Source: Streptomyces cavernicola
Lineage (GTDB): Bacteria > Actinomycetota > Actinomycetes > Streptomycetales > Streptomycetaceae
Direction of reading: 5' to 3'
NCBI RefSeq assembly: GCF_029968035.1
Contig: NZ_JASCIQ010000050.1
Location: 1 to 57,420, forward strand
DNA: 57,420 nt
Position numbers and translations under genes: made by a program. Position 1 is the first letter of the stretch, and each line of letters starts with the position of its first letter. Positions 41,760 through 50,580 of the stretch are shown here, piece after piece. The notes under the pieces are model-generated. The model searched no databases, had not been told where the DNA came from, and was given only the letters and a program-made list of their open reading frames with translations.

Positions 41760-43165
41760 CGCGGACGGTCCCCGGCGAGCGGCGCGTGGTCGCCACGCGG
41801 GCGCGGTACGGGCGCCGGCGTGGGCATGGGTGCGGGAGCGGCCTGCGCCGCCGCCCGCTGCTGCGGTTCGGGCTCGTCGGAGGTGACGGCGGGGCACCAG
41901 CCGTGCCGGCCGAGCGCGCGCACGAGGGCGCGGACCATCTGCGGGTCGAACTGCCGCCCCGCGCACCGCTTCAGCTCGGTGAGCGCATCGGCGACGGGCC
42001 GCCCCCGCCGGTACGACCGGGTCGAGGTCATCGCGTCGAAGGCGTCGGCGACGGCCACCACGCGCGCGAACTCCGGGATCTGCCGCCCCACGAGCCCGTA
42101 CGGGTAACCGCTGCCGTCGAGCCGCTCGTGGTGGTGCAGGATCGCCGAGCGGGCCTCGCCGAGGAAGCCGATGCCGCGCACCATCTCGTGCCCGTACTCC
42201 GGGTGCAGCTCGATGACGCGCCGCTCCTCGGGGGTGAGCGGGCCGTCCTTGCGCAACAGCCGCGTGGGGACGCCGAGTTTGCCGACGTCGTGCAGGATCC
42301 CGGCGAATCTGAGGACCTCGACGCGCTCGTCCTCCATGCCGAGCTCGCGCGCGATCAGGACGGAGGCCTCGCCGACGCGTTCGCTGTGCCCGCGCGTGTA
42401 CTCGTCCTTGATGTCGACGGCCTGCACCAGGGCCCGGATCGTGGCCTGGTGAGCGGCGCGCTCGCGGTGGTACTGGGCGAACACCCAGCACGAGACGTAC
42501 ATCGGCAGCAGCACGAGCAGCGCGGCCAGCGGTCCGTACGGGCTGCGCCACAGCACGGCCATCATCAGACCGGCGAAGCCGTGCACGAGGACGGGCGCTA
42601 GGGAGCGCGGGAAGAGCCCGCGCCAGGCGCTGCGCAGCGGGACCCGCTCGGCCGTCGCGAGGACGCCGCCGTCGAGCGCCGCCACGACGAGGGCGAAGAC
42701 GAGCGCGGCGGCCGCGGCGGGGGCGAGCGCCACCGGGAAGTCGGGGGCCGCGGGCGATCCTGCGGCCAGCAACTGCCGCCCGCCGAGGGCGACATGGACC
42801 TGGGCGGCGGCCCAGCAGGCGACGGCGTACCGCGCGGGCCGCCAGATCCGGCGGGGCAGCACGGGCCGGCGCTCGACCCGGGCGAGGGCCGCGCCGGGCA
42901 CGGCGACGAGGGCCGCCGCGGCGGGCGGCATCAGGAACACACCGGCGAGCAGCACGGGGAAGAAGCCGACCATGCCGCGCGGCGCCCTGCGGCCGACGAG
43001 CCGGCTGCGGGTGATCTGCTCGCAGCCCGTGTACAACACGGCGAGCAGCGCGAACTCGCTCCAGGGCGTGCCGGCCGACGAGTCGAAGGCCGGCGCCGCA
43101 CACAGGGCGGCGCCGATCGCGAGCAGGCCGATGTAGACACCCGCCCAGAGGGGAACAGACCGCAT
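41756..43165 (-). CDS. Membrane HD-GYP domain protein, putative cyclic-di-GMP phosphodiesterase
   Basis: This 469-aa protein starts at ATG 43165 behind GGGGAGG. The N-terminal half has about seven hydrophobic segments (VYIGLLAIGAALCAAPAF, then MVGFFPVLLAGVFLMPPAAA). The C-terminal HD-GYP domain is intact: DEYTRGHSERVGEASVLIA, GILHDVGKLGVP and AILHHHERLDGSGYPYGL. Such domains hydrolyse cyclic di-GMP or related cyclic dinucleotides. The tail is Pro/Ala/Gln-rich and disordered. Promoter-proximal gene of a pair. Confidence 0.9.
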   Translation of the reverse strand: MRSVPLWAGVYIGLLAIGAALCAAPAFDSSAGTPWSEFALLAVLYTGCEQITRSRLVGRRAPRGMVGFFPVLLAGVFLMPPAAAALVAVPGAALARVERRPVLPRRIWRPARYAVACWAAAQVHVALGGRQLLAAGSPAAPDFPVALAPAAAAALVFALVVAALDGGVLATAERVPLRSAWRGLFPRSLAPVLVHGFAGLMMAVLWRSPYGPLAALLVLLPMYVSCWVFAQYHRERAAHQATIRALVQAVDIKDEYTRGHSERVGEASVLIARELGMEDERVEVLRFAGILHDVGKLGVPTRLLRKDGPLTPEERRVIELHPEYGHEMVRGIGFLGEARSAILHHHERLDGSGYPYGLVGRQIPEFARVVAVADAFDAMTSTRSYRRGRPVADALTELKRCAGRQFDPQMVRALVRALGRHGWCPAVTSDEPEPQQRAAAQAAPAPMPTPAPVPRPRGDHAPLAGDRPR

Positions 43166-43359
43166 CACGCTCACCTCCCCCTGCGCGCCCGCCGTGCCGT
43201 TCAGATTCCGGAGAATAGGACGGCTACGCGGACGGGGAGAGAGGATCGGAGCATTCCGCGGCTTATGCGACCGCGGATTCGCACCATCGGGTGACGGGGC
43301 CGCACGGATACCCACAGCGCGCCCCGGAGAGCCTCAACTCTCCGTGACCGAACCGGAGT

Positions 43360-43716
43360 TCAGGATTCCTGAGGCGAGGGGGAAGCGGTGGAGCGGCGCT
43401 GCGCGACCGGCTCCTGCGGCTCGGGCGGGGCGGCGGTCAGGTCGTGCTCGGGCACGGCCTGGCCGGCGCGGATCAGGTCGATCCGGCCCATCACCTTGGC
43501 GCGCAGGTCCGTGGGCACGTCGTCGTGTCCGCAGCACCTCTTGACCAGCTTCTTCACGGCCTGCTCCAGGCCGTACTTCTCCAAGCACGGGGAGCACTCC
43601 TCGAAGTGCGTCTCGAACTTGGTGCAGTCGCTGTCGGGCATCTCGTGGTCCAGGAACTCATAGAGATGGTCCAGGACCTCAGAGCAGTCCGTCTCGTGCG
43701 GCTCTCCGCAGCTCAT
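43360..43716 (-). CDS. rsrA: Redox-sensing zinc anti-sigma factor RsrA
   Basis: This 118-aa protein starts at ATG 43716, overlapping the sigR stop (ATGA). All residues known for S. coelicolor RsrA are in register: Cys3, Cys11, Cys31, His37, Cys41, Cys44, Cys61 and Cys62. His37-x3-Cys41-x2-Cys44 is the ZAS zinc motif; Cys11 and Cys44 form the trigger disulfide that releases SigR. The C-terminal tail (PPEPQEPVAQRR) is longer and disordered compared with the usual 105 residues. Confidence 0.97.
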   Translation of the reverse strand: MSCGEPHETDCSEVLDHLYEFLDHEMPDSDCTKFETHFEECSPCLEKYGLEQAVKKLVKRCCGHDDVPTDLRAKVMGRIDLIRAGQAVPEHDLTAAPPEPQEPVAQRRSTASPSPQES

Positions 43717-44384
43717 GAGCCTGAGCCTTTCGTTCCGTTCGACGACTCCGTCGCGCCGGTAGCGGCGCCCGCGGGCACGAGGCCGCGGTCCTTCGCGTAG
43801 TCCTCGAGCATGCCGCGCAGCTGTCGCCGGCCGCGGTGCAGCCGGGACATGACCGTACCGATGGGGGTTCCCATGATGTCCGCGATCTCCTTGTACGCAA
43901 AGCCCTCGACGTCCGCCAGATAGACGGCGATTCGGAACTCCTCGGGGATCGCCTGCAGGGCATCCTTCACATCCGAGTCGGGCAACCGGTCGAGCGCCTG
44001 CGACTCGGCGGAGCGCAGACCCGTCGACATGTGCGACTCGGCACGCGCCAACTGCCAGTCCTCGATCTCCTCGGCAGCGCTGCGCTGGGGCTCGCGCTGC
44101 TTCTTGCGATACGAGTTGATGAACGTGTTGGTGAGGATGCGGTAGAGCCACGCCTTGAGATTGGTGCCCTCACGGAACTGGTGGAAGGACGCGTACGCCT
44201 TCGCGTACGTCTCCTGCACCAGGTCCTCCGCGTCCGCGGGGTTGCGCGTCATCCGCAGCGCGGCCGAGTACATCTGGTCGAGGAACTCGAGCGCGTCGCG
44301 CTCGAAGCGGGCGTTGCGCTCGGTAGAGGTCTCCTCCACCGTCTCCTGCGCACGGCCCTCGTCGGTCCCAGTGACCTGACCCAC
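43713..44384 (-). CDS. sigR: ECF sigma factor SigR (thiol-oxidative stress), with upstream long-form start
   Basis: The short form is 223 aa from GTG 44384, with GGAGGA just upstream (VGQVTGTDEG). Region 2 (ALEFLDQMYSAALRMTRNP, then DAEDLVQETYAKAYASF) and region 4 (IPEEFRIAVYLADVEGFAYKEIADIMG) are typical of the SigR/SigH-actinobacterial group. ATG 44549 lies exactly 55 codons upstream in frame, the position of the start of the unstable long form sigma-R-prime known in S. coelicolor, so both isoforms are probably made (278 aa for the long one). A perfect SigR promoter lies just upstream of that ATG. SigR controls thiol-homeostasis genes such as the thioredoxin system. Confidence 0.96.
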   Translation of the reverse strand: MGQVTGTDEGRAQETVEETSTERNARFERDALEFLDQMYSAALRMTRNPADAEDLVQETYAKAYASFHQFREGTNLKAWLYRILTNTFINSYRKKQREPQRSAAEEIEDWQLARAESHMSTGLRSAESQALDRLPDSDVKDALQAIPEEFRIAVYLADVEGFAYKEIADIMGTPIGTVMSRLHRGRRQLRGMLEDYAKDRGLVPAGAATGATESSNGTKGSGS

Positions 44385-44598
44385 CTCCTCCAGCGACGGG
44401 GCGGGATCGAGGCCGACCCCGCTCGAATCGGAGGATAGACGACGATCCGGTCCGCCCGCCGCCCGAATAGGGGCGGTCTTGGCCGCAGCCAGCATCGACC
44501 TTCCCAGGTCAGCGGCGCTGGCGCGGCTCGGGCAGGCGATCGAACCCATGCGGCGGACTCCCTCACACTCTGCTGCGTATCTGACTGACGTCCGCCAC

Positions 44599-44625
44599 AA
44601 CAGCACGCAGCGCCGCAACATTCCC
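44599..44625 (-). promoter_or_regulatory. SigR-dependent autoregulatory promoter of sigR
   Basis: On the minus strand GGGAAT (complement of 44620-44625) is followed after exactly 18 nt by GTT (complement of 44599-44601), the published SigR consensus. It lies about 50 bp upstream of ATG 44549, so its transcript includes the long-form start. Confidence 0.93.
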
Positions 44626-44666
44626 GGCGCCGTCCCGCCGAGCCCGAAGTCCCTTGCCCCGGGCGG

Positions 44667-45305
44667 CTACCCCCGAAGTCCCTTGACCCAGGCGGCGACC
44701 GCGTTCGTGATCAGCGCCACGGCCTCCTCCTGCCCGATCTCCGCCCGCTTCGGCACGGCGAAGCCGTGATCGCCGTACGGCACTTCCACCAGCTCGTACG
44801 AGCCGTCCTCCGGGAACTCCGCGGGCTTGCCGAAGGGATCGTTGCCGCCCTGCACGACCAGCGTCGGCACTCCGCTGTCGAGCAGCTCCTCGGCCCGCGA
44901 CTTCTCCGGCTTGCCCGGCGGGTGCAGCGGGAAGCTCAACGCGAGCACCGCGTGCGCGCCCAGCTCCTTCGCCGTACGGCAGGCCACGCGCGCGCCCGCG
45001 CTGCGGCCGCCGGCGATCACGGGCAGGCCCGGCTCCCGCAGCGCGGGCCAGAGCGCCCGCCAGCCGGTGTCGAGGGTCTTCGGGGCGGGGGCGACCTTCT
45101 TCCCGGCCACTCGCCAGGGCTGCTCCACGAGGGCCACGGTCACGCCCTGTGCGGGCAGTTCGGCGGCGAGCGCCTGCAGGTCACGTGCCTCGATGCCGCC
45201 GCCGGCGCCGTGGCTGACGGCGAGGACTAGCTGCGCCTTCTTGCCGGGGAACCAGGTGATCCTGGCCGGGCCCGCCGGGGTGTCTACGGTCTGCGTCTTG
45301 GCCAT
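44667..45305 (-). CDS. Alpha/beta hydrolase family protein
   Basis: This 212-aa protein of the KAT/dienelactone-hydrolase-like group has oxyanion segment VLAVSHGAGGGIEARDLQ, nucleophile elbow GGRSAGARVA (G-x-S-x-G), acid VVQGGNDPFGKPAEF and catalytic His in YGDHGFAVPKR. There is no signal peptide. CAGGAT lies 6 nt before ATG 45305 (complement of 45312-45317), so the transcript may be leaderless. The substrate is unknown. Confidence 0.85.
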   Translation of the reverse strand: MAKTQTVDTPAGPARITWFPGKKAQLVLAVSHGAGGGIEARDLQALAAELPAQGVTVALVEQPWRVAGKKVAPAPKTLDTGWRALWPALREPGLPVIAGGRSAGARVACRTAKELGAHAVLALSFPLHPPGKPEKSRAEELLDSGVPTLVVQGGNDPFGKPAEFPEDGSYELVEVPYGDHGFAVPKRAEIGQEEAVALITNAVAAWVKGLRG

Positions 45306-45434
45306 ACGCCCATCCTGCCGCGCGTGGAGGGGGTTTTCCTCGCTCACCGGGCGGCCCCCTATAAAGAGCTGGATAGAGCGCGACACATAGAGCCGGACAG
45401 AGCGCGTTATGGAGCGCTTCCCAGAGAGCGCGCC

Positions 45435-46250
45435 CTAGAAGAGCGTCCCTTCCTCCGGGCCCTCCAGCTCCTTCAAGAGCTCGGGCCCGTTGTTGCGGAC
45501 GTTGCTCACCGCCGTCGACACCGGGTACGCCCGCATCAGGCCCTCCGGCGGCGGGACGAGGAGCGAGCGGAGGTCCTCCACGTCGGTGTGCCGGGGGTCG
45601 AGCCACGCGTCCCAGCGGTCCGGGGTCAGCATCAGCGGCATCCGCGGGTGGATGTCCGCGAGCGCCTGCGGGCCCTCCGCGGGAGCGACGCCGAGGGGGC
45701 CGGTCTCCGCCTCCGTGGTGATCACCGAGCACGTCACCCACCAGGCCTGCGGGTGGTCGTCCGGCAGCGTGCGGTCGCGCCAGAACTCGTACAGGCCGGC
45801 CATCGCGAAGACCGAGCCGTCGGCCGGGGTGACGAAGTAGGGCTGCTTGCGCGGGCGCTTCTTCTTGCCCTCGACCTCCAGGTCCCGCTCGGCCGCTCCG
45901 GTCACCCACTCGTAGTAGCCGTCGGCCGGGAGGATGCAGCGGCGGGCGGCGAAGGCCCTGCGGTAGGCGGGCTTCTCGTGCACCGTCTCCGCGCGTGCGT
46001 TGATCATCCGGGCCGCGCCCTCGGGCGACTTCGCCCAGGACGGCACGAGCCCCCACTTCAGGGTGCGCAGCTGGCGAACCGGAGTGCGGTCGGCTGCGTC
46101 TTTGAGGGGACGGTCGAGGACCGCGTAGACGTCCTTGGTCGGGGCCACGTTGTAGTCGGCGGCGAGCGCCTCCTTCGGCTCCCACTTCTCGACCTCGAAG
46201 ACGTCTGCGAGATCCCCGGGCCCACGACTGGATGAATACCGTCCGCACAT
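45435..46250 (-). CDS. SRAP (HMCES/YedK) family DNA-abasic-site protein
   Basis: This 271-aa protein begins Met-Cys-Gly-Arg-Tyr, so after Met removal Cys2 is the residue that forms a thiazolidine crosslink with abasic sites in single-stranded DNA. Other family residues follow: ADYNVAPTKDVYAV, LKWGLVPSWAKSPEGAARMINARAETV (Asn/Arg/Glu), CILPADGYYEW and MPLMLTPDRWDAWLD with HPRMP containing the conserved His. The start at ATG 46250 is fixed by the requirement for Cys2. It protects abasic sites during replication. Confidence 0.94.
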   Translation of the reverse strand: MCGRYSSSRGPGDLADVFEVEKWEPKEALAADYNVAPTKDVYAVLDRPLKDAADRTPVRQLRTLKWGLVPSWAKSPEGAARMINARAETVHEKPAYRRAFAARRCILPADGYYEWVTGAAERDLEVEGKKKRPRKQPYFVTPADGSVFAMAGLYEFWRDRTLPDDHPQAWWVTCSVITTEAETGPLGVAPAEGPQALADIHPRMPLMLTPDRWDAWLDPRHTDVEDLRSLLVPPPEGLMRAYPVSTAVSNVRNNGPELLKELEGPEEGTLF

Positions 46251-46300
46251 ACGTGCCACACTGCCAGATCGCCGCACCGAGACGGGAGCCTGTTCCGCGT

Positions 46301-47020
46301 ATGCACACCACCTCAGCCACGGCCGCCGACCTGTGGGACCGCGTCTTCGGCACGCAGCCGGACCCGGACCTGTGGCTGGTGATCGCCACGGCGGTGGCCG
46401 CCCTCGCCGTTGTCGTACCGCACGGCCTCTGGCGGCTCAGCCGCAACGCCATCACCATCGCGCACGAGGGCGGTCACGGGCTGGTCGCCCTGCTCACCGG
46501 CCGCAAGCTCGACGGGATCCGGCTGCACAGCGACACCTCGGGCCTGACCGTCAGCCGCGGCAAGCCCACCGGGATCGGCATGATCCTGACCGCCGCCGCG
46601 GGCTACACGGCCCCGCCGCTGCTCGGCCTCGGGGGCGCCTGGCTGCTCGCCGCGAACCACATCACGCTGCTGCTCTGGCTGGCGACGGCCCTGCTCGTCG
46701 CCCTCCTCGTGATGATCCGCAACGCCTACGGCGCGGTCTCCGTGCTCGTCACCGGCGGCGCGTTCGTGCTGATCTCCTGGCTCGCCGCCCCCGAGGTGCA
46801 GGCCCTGTTCGCGTACGTCGTGGTCTGGTTCCTGCTGCTCGGCGGGGTGCGCCCGGCCTTCGAGCTGCAGGGCAAGCGGCGGCACGGCGGGGCCCCGGAC
46901 TCCGACGCCGATCAGCTCTCCCGGCTCACGCACGTCCCGGCCGGGCTCTGGCTGTTCCTCTTCCACGCCGTCTCGCTCTGCTCGCTGCTCGGCGGCGGAC
47001 GCTGGCTGCTCGGACTGTGA
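46301..47020 (+). CDS. M50-type membrane metallopeptidase
   Basis: This 239-aa membrane protein has the zinc motif HEGGH (HExxH, residues about 57-61) in ITIAHEGGHGLVALLTGRKLDGI, and about six hydrophobic segments. A second acidic ligand (usually in NAYGAV-like or LDG segments) may be in MIRNAYGAVSVL. Small M50B-like proteins of this size are common in actinobacteria and lack a PDZ domain; their substrates are unknown. ATG 46301 was preferred over an upstream ATG at 46232. Confidence 0.85.
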   Translation: MHTTSATAADLWDRVFGTQPDPDLWLVIATAVAALAVVVPHGLWRLSRNAITIAHEGGHGLVALLTGRKLDGIRLHSDTSGLTVSRGKPTGIGMILTAAAGYTAPPLLGLGGAWLLAANHITLLLWLATALLVALLVMIRNAYGAVSVLVTGGAFVLISWLAAPEVQALFAYVVVWFLLLGGVRPAFELQGKRRHGGAPDSDADQLSRLTHVPAGLWLFLFHAVSLCSLLGGGRWLLGL

Positions 47021-47068
47021 GACGCCTCTGACCTGGGGCGGTACGGCTCCTCGGCCGGTGCGCGCGAG

Positions 47069-47077
47069 TTATCCACA
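47069..47077 (+). promoter_or_regulatory. Single DnaA-box-like sequence upstream of aroA
   Basis: TTATCCACA matches the canonical 9-mer DnaA box exactly. It is isolated, so it is not an origin; it lies 40 bp before the aroA start, near where a -35 would be. Confidence 0.4.
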
Positions 47078-47117
47078 GGCAAAATCCCGGCGCGAGCTCA
47101 GCGATTAAAGTGTGGGC

Positions 47118-48440
47118 ATGACCGAGAACGCCGCGCACAACGCCCTCTGGCCCGCCCCGACCGCAAGCGGAGCCGTCGACGCGACCGTCCACGTGCCCGG
47201 CTCCAAGTCGGTCACCAACCGCGCCCTCGTCCTGGCCGCCCTCGCCGCGGAGCCGGGCGTCCTGCGCCGCCCGCTGCGCTCCCGCGACACCCTCCTGATG
47301 GCGGCCGCGCTGCGCTCCATCGGCATCGACATCGCGGAGGAGACGGACGCCGACGGCGCCGAGGCCTGGCGCGTCACCCCCGCCCCCCTGAAGGCCCCGG
47401 CCACGGTGGACGTGGGCAACGCGGGCACGGTCATGCGCTTCATGCCCCCGGTCGCGGCGCTCGCCGACGGCCCGGTGCGGTTCGACGGCGACCCGAGGTC
47501 GTACGAGCGCCCGCTGCACGGCGTGATCGACGCCCTGCGCGCGCTCGGCGCGGAGATCGACGACGAGGGCCGCGGCTCCCTCCCCATGACGGTGCACGGC
47601 AGCGGTGCCTTCAAGGGCGGCCGGGTCGAGATCGACGCGTCCTCGTCCTCGCAGTTCGTGAGCGCGCTGCTGCTCTCCGCGCCGCGCTTCGAGGAGGGCG
47701 TGGAGGTGCATCACGTCGGCAGCAGCCTGCCGTCCATGGCGCACATCAGGATGACGGTCGACATGCTGCGCGAGGTCGGCGCCCAGGTGGAGGAGCCGGA
47801 GTCGGGCGGCGAGCCGAACGTCTGGAAGGTCGCCCCGGGCGAGCTGCGCGGCCGTGACCTGACCATCGAGCCGGACCTCTCCAACGCCCAGCCGTTCCTG
47901 GCGGCGGCCCTGGTCACCGGCGGCAGCGTCACCATCCCCGACTGGCCGGAGCGCACCACGCAGCCCGGCGACCAGCTGCGCGAGATCTTCACGGCGATGG
48001 GCGGCAGCTGCGAACTGACCGAGAAGGGCCTGGAGTTCACCGGCTCCGGCAAGATCCACGGCATCGACGTGGATCTGAGCGAGGTCGGCGAGCTCACCCC
48101 GGTGATCGCCGCCGTCGCCGCGCTCGCGGACGGCCCGTCGACGCTGCGCGGCGTGGCCCACCTGCGGCTGCACGAGACGGACCGCCTGGCCGCGCTCACC
48201 AAGGAGATCAACGGCCTCGGCGGTGACGTCACCGAGACCGCGGACGGTCTGCACATCCGCCCCCGCGCGCTGCACGGCGGCACGTTCCACACGTACGACG
48301 ACCACCGCATGGCGACGGCGGGCTCGGTGATCGGGCTCGCGGTCGAGGGCGTGCAGATCGAGAACGTCGCGACGACGGCGAAGACCCTGCCGGACTTCCC
48401 CGACATGTGGACGAAGATGCTCGGGAACCGGCAGGGATAA
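47118..48440 (+). CDS. aroA: 3-phosphoshikimate 1-carboxyvinyltransferase (EPSP synthase)
   Basis: This 440-aa protein has both EPSP-synthase signatures: VPGSKSVTNRALVLAALAAE near the N-terminus, DVGNAGTVMRFMPPVAALADG, and the second signature RLHETDRLAALTKEINGLG near residue 355, then TYDDHRMATAGSVIG. It condenses shikimate-3-phosphate with phosphoenolpyruvate in the shikimate pathway. TAAAGT (47106-47111) ends 6 nt before ATG 47118, so the message is probably leaderless; GTG 47112 is an alternative. The rsgA gene follows 9 bp after the stop and is probably co-transcribed. Confidence 0.96.
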   Translation: MTENAAHNALWPAPTASGAVDATVHVPGSKSVTNRALVLAALAAEPGVLRRPLRSRDTLLMAAALRSIGIDIAEETDADGAEAWRVTPAPLKAPATVDVGNAGTVMRFMPPVAALADGPVRFDGDPRSYERPLHGVIDALRALGAEIDDEGRGSLPMTVHGSGAFKGGRVEIDASSSSQFVSALLLSAPRFEEGVEVHHVGSSLPSMAHIRMTVDMLREVGAQVEEPESGGEPNVWKVAPGELRGRDLTIEPDLSNAQPFLAAALVTGGSVTIPDWPERTTQPGDQLREIFTAMGGSCELTEKGLEFTGSGKIHGIDVDLSEVGELTPVIAAVAALADGPSTLRGVAHLRLHETDRLAALTKEINGLGGDVTETADGLHIRPRALHGGTFHTYDDHRMATAGSVIGLAVEGVQIENVATTAKTLPDFPDMWTKMLGNRQG

Positions 48441-48449
48441 GGCACCGCG

Positions 48450-49460
48450 ATGCGCCGCTACGGCAAGAACCCCGACGAGGACGACATCCGGGTCCGCCCC
48501 AACCGCAAGGGCAACCGCCCCCGAACCCACATCAGGCCCAAGCACGAGGACGCAGCCGAGGGCATGGTCCTCACCGTGGACCGGGGGCGCCTGACCTGCC
48601 TCGTCGAGGACCGGGTCGTGATGGCGATGAAAGCCCGCGAGCTGGGCCGCAAGGCGGCGGTGGTGGGCGACCGGGTCGCGGTCGTCGGAGATCTGTCCGG
48701 CAAGAAGGACACCCTGGCCCGCATCGTCCGCATCGAGGAGCGCTCCTCGGTCCTGCGCCGCACGGCGGACGACGACGACCCGTACGAACGCGTGGTGGTC
48801 GCCAACGCCGACCAGCTCGCGATCGTCACCGCCCTCGCCGACCCCGAGCCGCGCCCCCGTTTGATCGACCGCTGCCTGGTCGCGGCGTACGACGCGGGGC
48901 TGGAACCCCTCCTCGTCCTCACCAAGTCCGACCTCGCCCCGGCCGACAAGCTCCTGGAGGCCTACGGCGCCCTGGACTTCCCGTACGTGGTGACCAGCCG
49001 CGAGGAGCTGGCGCACGGTGAAGCGGCGGACCGGGTGCGGGAGTTGCTCGACGGACACGTCACGGCGTTCGTCGGCCACTCCGGCGTGGGCAAGACGACG
49101 CTGGTCAACGCCCTGGTGCCCGAGGATCGTCGGCGTACGACCGGCCATGTCAACGCCGTCACGGGCCGCGGCCGGCACACGACGACGTCGGCGCTCGCGC
49201 TGCCCCTGACCGACGCCGAGGGCTGGGTGATCGACACCCCGGGCGTGCGTTCCTTCGGCCTGCACCACGTCGACCCGTCCCGTGTCATCCACGCCTTCCC
49301 CGACCTGGAGCCGGGCACGGCGGAGTGCCCGCGCGCCTGCAGCCACGACGAGCAGGACTGCGCGCTCGACGCGTGGGTGGAGGAGGGGCACGCCGACCCG
49401 GCCCGGCTGTACTCGCTGCGGCGGCTGCTCGCCACCAGGGAGCGGCGCGAGGGGGACTGA
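48450..49460 (+). CDS. rsgA: Ribosome small-subunit-dependent GTPase A
   Basis: This 336-aa circularly permuted GTPase has an N-terminal OB fold (VLTVDRGRLTCLVED). The permuted G motifs follow in the order TKSD (G4), GHSGVGKTTL (G1 P-loop, residues about 210-219) and DTPGVRSFG (G3). The C-terminal zinc site is CPRACSHDEQDC (Cys, Cys, His, Cys). It helps late 30S subunit maturation. It is directly downstream of aroA, a conserved pairing in Streptomyces. Confidence 0.95.
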   Translation: MRRYGKNPDEDDIRVRPNRKGNRPRTHIRPKHEDAAEGMVLTVDRGRLTCLVEDRVVMAMKARELGRKAAVVGDRVAVVGDLSGKKDTLARIVRIEERSSVLRRTADDDDPYERVVVANADQLAIVTALADPEPRPRLIDRCLVAAYDAGLEPLLVLTKSDLAPADKLLEAYGALDFPYVVTSREELAHGEAADRVRELLDGHVTAFVGHSGVGKTTLVNALVPEDRRRTTGHVNAVTGRGRHTTTSALALPLTDAEGWVIDTPGVRSFGLHHVDPSRVIHAFPDLEPGTAECPRACSHDEQDCALDAWVEEGHADPARLYSLRRLLATRERREGD

Positions 49461-49602
49461 CGTCGCGGTGGTTTGCCACGTGGGCCGAACAGTGCATGCA
49501 TAATCGCACCGAGCCGGACACCCGGCGCGTGAGCGGATAAAGCGGACACCGGGGCGCGGGCCACGCGGATCACCGGAACCGAGGCGCAGGAGGCGGACAA
49601 CC

Positions 49603-49926
49603 ATGGCGTGGCTGCTGGTCATCGTCGCCGGATTCCTGGAGACCGGCTTCGCGGTCTGCCTCAAGCTCTCGCACGGTTTCACCCGCCTCTGGCCGACGAT
49701 CTCCTTCGCCGCCTTCGCGCTGAGCAGCTTCGGTCTGCTGACCCTCGCCCTGAAGCGCCTCGACGTGGGCCCGGCGTACGCGGTGTGGACCGGCATCGGC
49801 GCCGCGGGCACGGCGATCTACGGCATGGCCTTCCTCGGCGACGTGGTCTCCACGCTGAAGCTGGTCTCGATCACGCTGGTCATCGTGGGCATCATCGGAC
49901 TCCAGCTCTCCGGCGGAGCACACTGA
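49603..49926 (+). CDS. SMR-family exporter, Gdx/SugE-like
   Basis: This 107-aa protein has four membrane helices, starting MAWLLVIVAGFLETGFAVCLK, with the essential Glu in helix 1 (position 13) next to a Thr-Gly. The helix-1 and helix-4 pattern (MAFLGDVVSTLKLVSITLVIVGIIGLQL, partly quoted: AFLGDVVSTLKLVSI) is closer to SugE/Gdx guanidinium exporters than to EmrE. A GGAGG site precedes the start. The 142-bp upstream region contains CGGACACC twice but no guanidine riboswitch that I recognise. Confidence 0.9.
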   Translation: MAWLLVIVAGFLETGFAVCLKLSHGFTRLWPTISFAAFALSSFGLLTLALKRLDVGPAYAVWTGIGAAGTAIYGMAFLGDVVSTLKLVSITLVIVGIIGLQLSGGAH

Positions 49927-49974
49927 CCCACCAACCCACCGCAGGCCCCTGACTCGTCGCCCCGGCACGGAAGT

Positions 49975-50580
49975 TCAGGACGAGCGCGGCGACGACGCGC
50001 GTACGCCGACCACATCCCGTACGAGCCCGGCCGCGCCGCGCTCCCCCGCCGGCGCGAGCAGGCACGACAGGGCCAGGCGGAGCGCCACCTCGCACTGCCA
50101 CGCGAGGGCGGCGCGGTCGGCGGCGGTGGCCGCCGCAGGGGCGAGCGCGCCGACCGCGCGGTCGCGGATCAGGGCGACAACCTCGGCCGGCGAGGGCAGC
50201 GGCCCGTCCGCGCGCCGCTGGGCCGGGACCCGTGAGGTGGAGGGCACCGCGGCGAGCGTCGGCGCGGGCAGGCCCTCGGCCCTGTATCCGGTGAGCACGG
50301 CCCTGAGCAGCGGGTTCTCGCCCGCCCTCGTCACGGTCCAGTCGGCCGCGGCGGGCAGTCCGCCCTCGGTGAGGGCCCGTTCGAACCCGGCGAGATACGC
50401 GTCGGTCTCGCGGCGCACCAGCGACCGGGCCAGGCCGTCCTTGCTGCCGAACTCGTTGTAGAGGGTCTGCCGGGACACCCCGGCGAGCGCGGCGACGTCG
50501 ACCATCCGCACCACCGGCCACGGCCTGCGCGCGAGCGACGCGCACGCCGCGTCGAGCAGGGACTCCCGCGCTGCCGACAT
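49975..50580 (-). CDS. TetR-family transcriptional regulator
   Basis: This 201-aa protein has the TetR helix-turn-helix at residues 5-50 (ESLLDAACASLARRPWPVVRM, here partly quoted, then VAALAGVSRQTLYNEFGSKDGLA). The C-terminal helical domain ends with a conserved ALAWQCEVALRLALSCLLAP. GGGGAGG precedes ATG 50580. It converges on the SMR exporter gene, so it may control that exporter, though tail-to-tail placement makes this only a suggestion. Confidence 0.88.
   Translation of the reverse strand: MSAARESLLDAACASLARRPWPVVRMVDVAALAGVSRQTLYNEFGSKDGLARSLVRRETDAYLAGFERALTEGGLPAAADWTVTRAGENPLLRAVLTGYRAEGLPAPTLAAVPSTSRVPAQRRADGPLPSPAEVVALIRDRAVGALAPAAATAADRAALAWQCEVALRLALSCLLAPAGERGAAGLVRDVVGVRASSPRSS

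Noticed and set aside
47069..47077. Replication origin at the DnaA box
   Set aside because: A single 9-mer with no cluster of boxes, no AT-rich region and no dnaA/dnaN neighbours.
49461..49602. Guanidine riboswitch upstream of the SugE/Gdx-like exporter
   Set aside because: I looked for the mini-ykkC ACGR loops and the guanidine-III core. Only loosely similar repeats (CGGACACC twice) were found.
46926..49811. 961-codon minus-strand open frame over aroA-rsgA and the SMR gene
   Set aside because: It runs antisense through three well-supported genes and shows the Arg/Ala/Gly-rich composition of GC-driven shadows.
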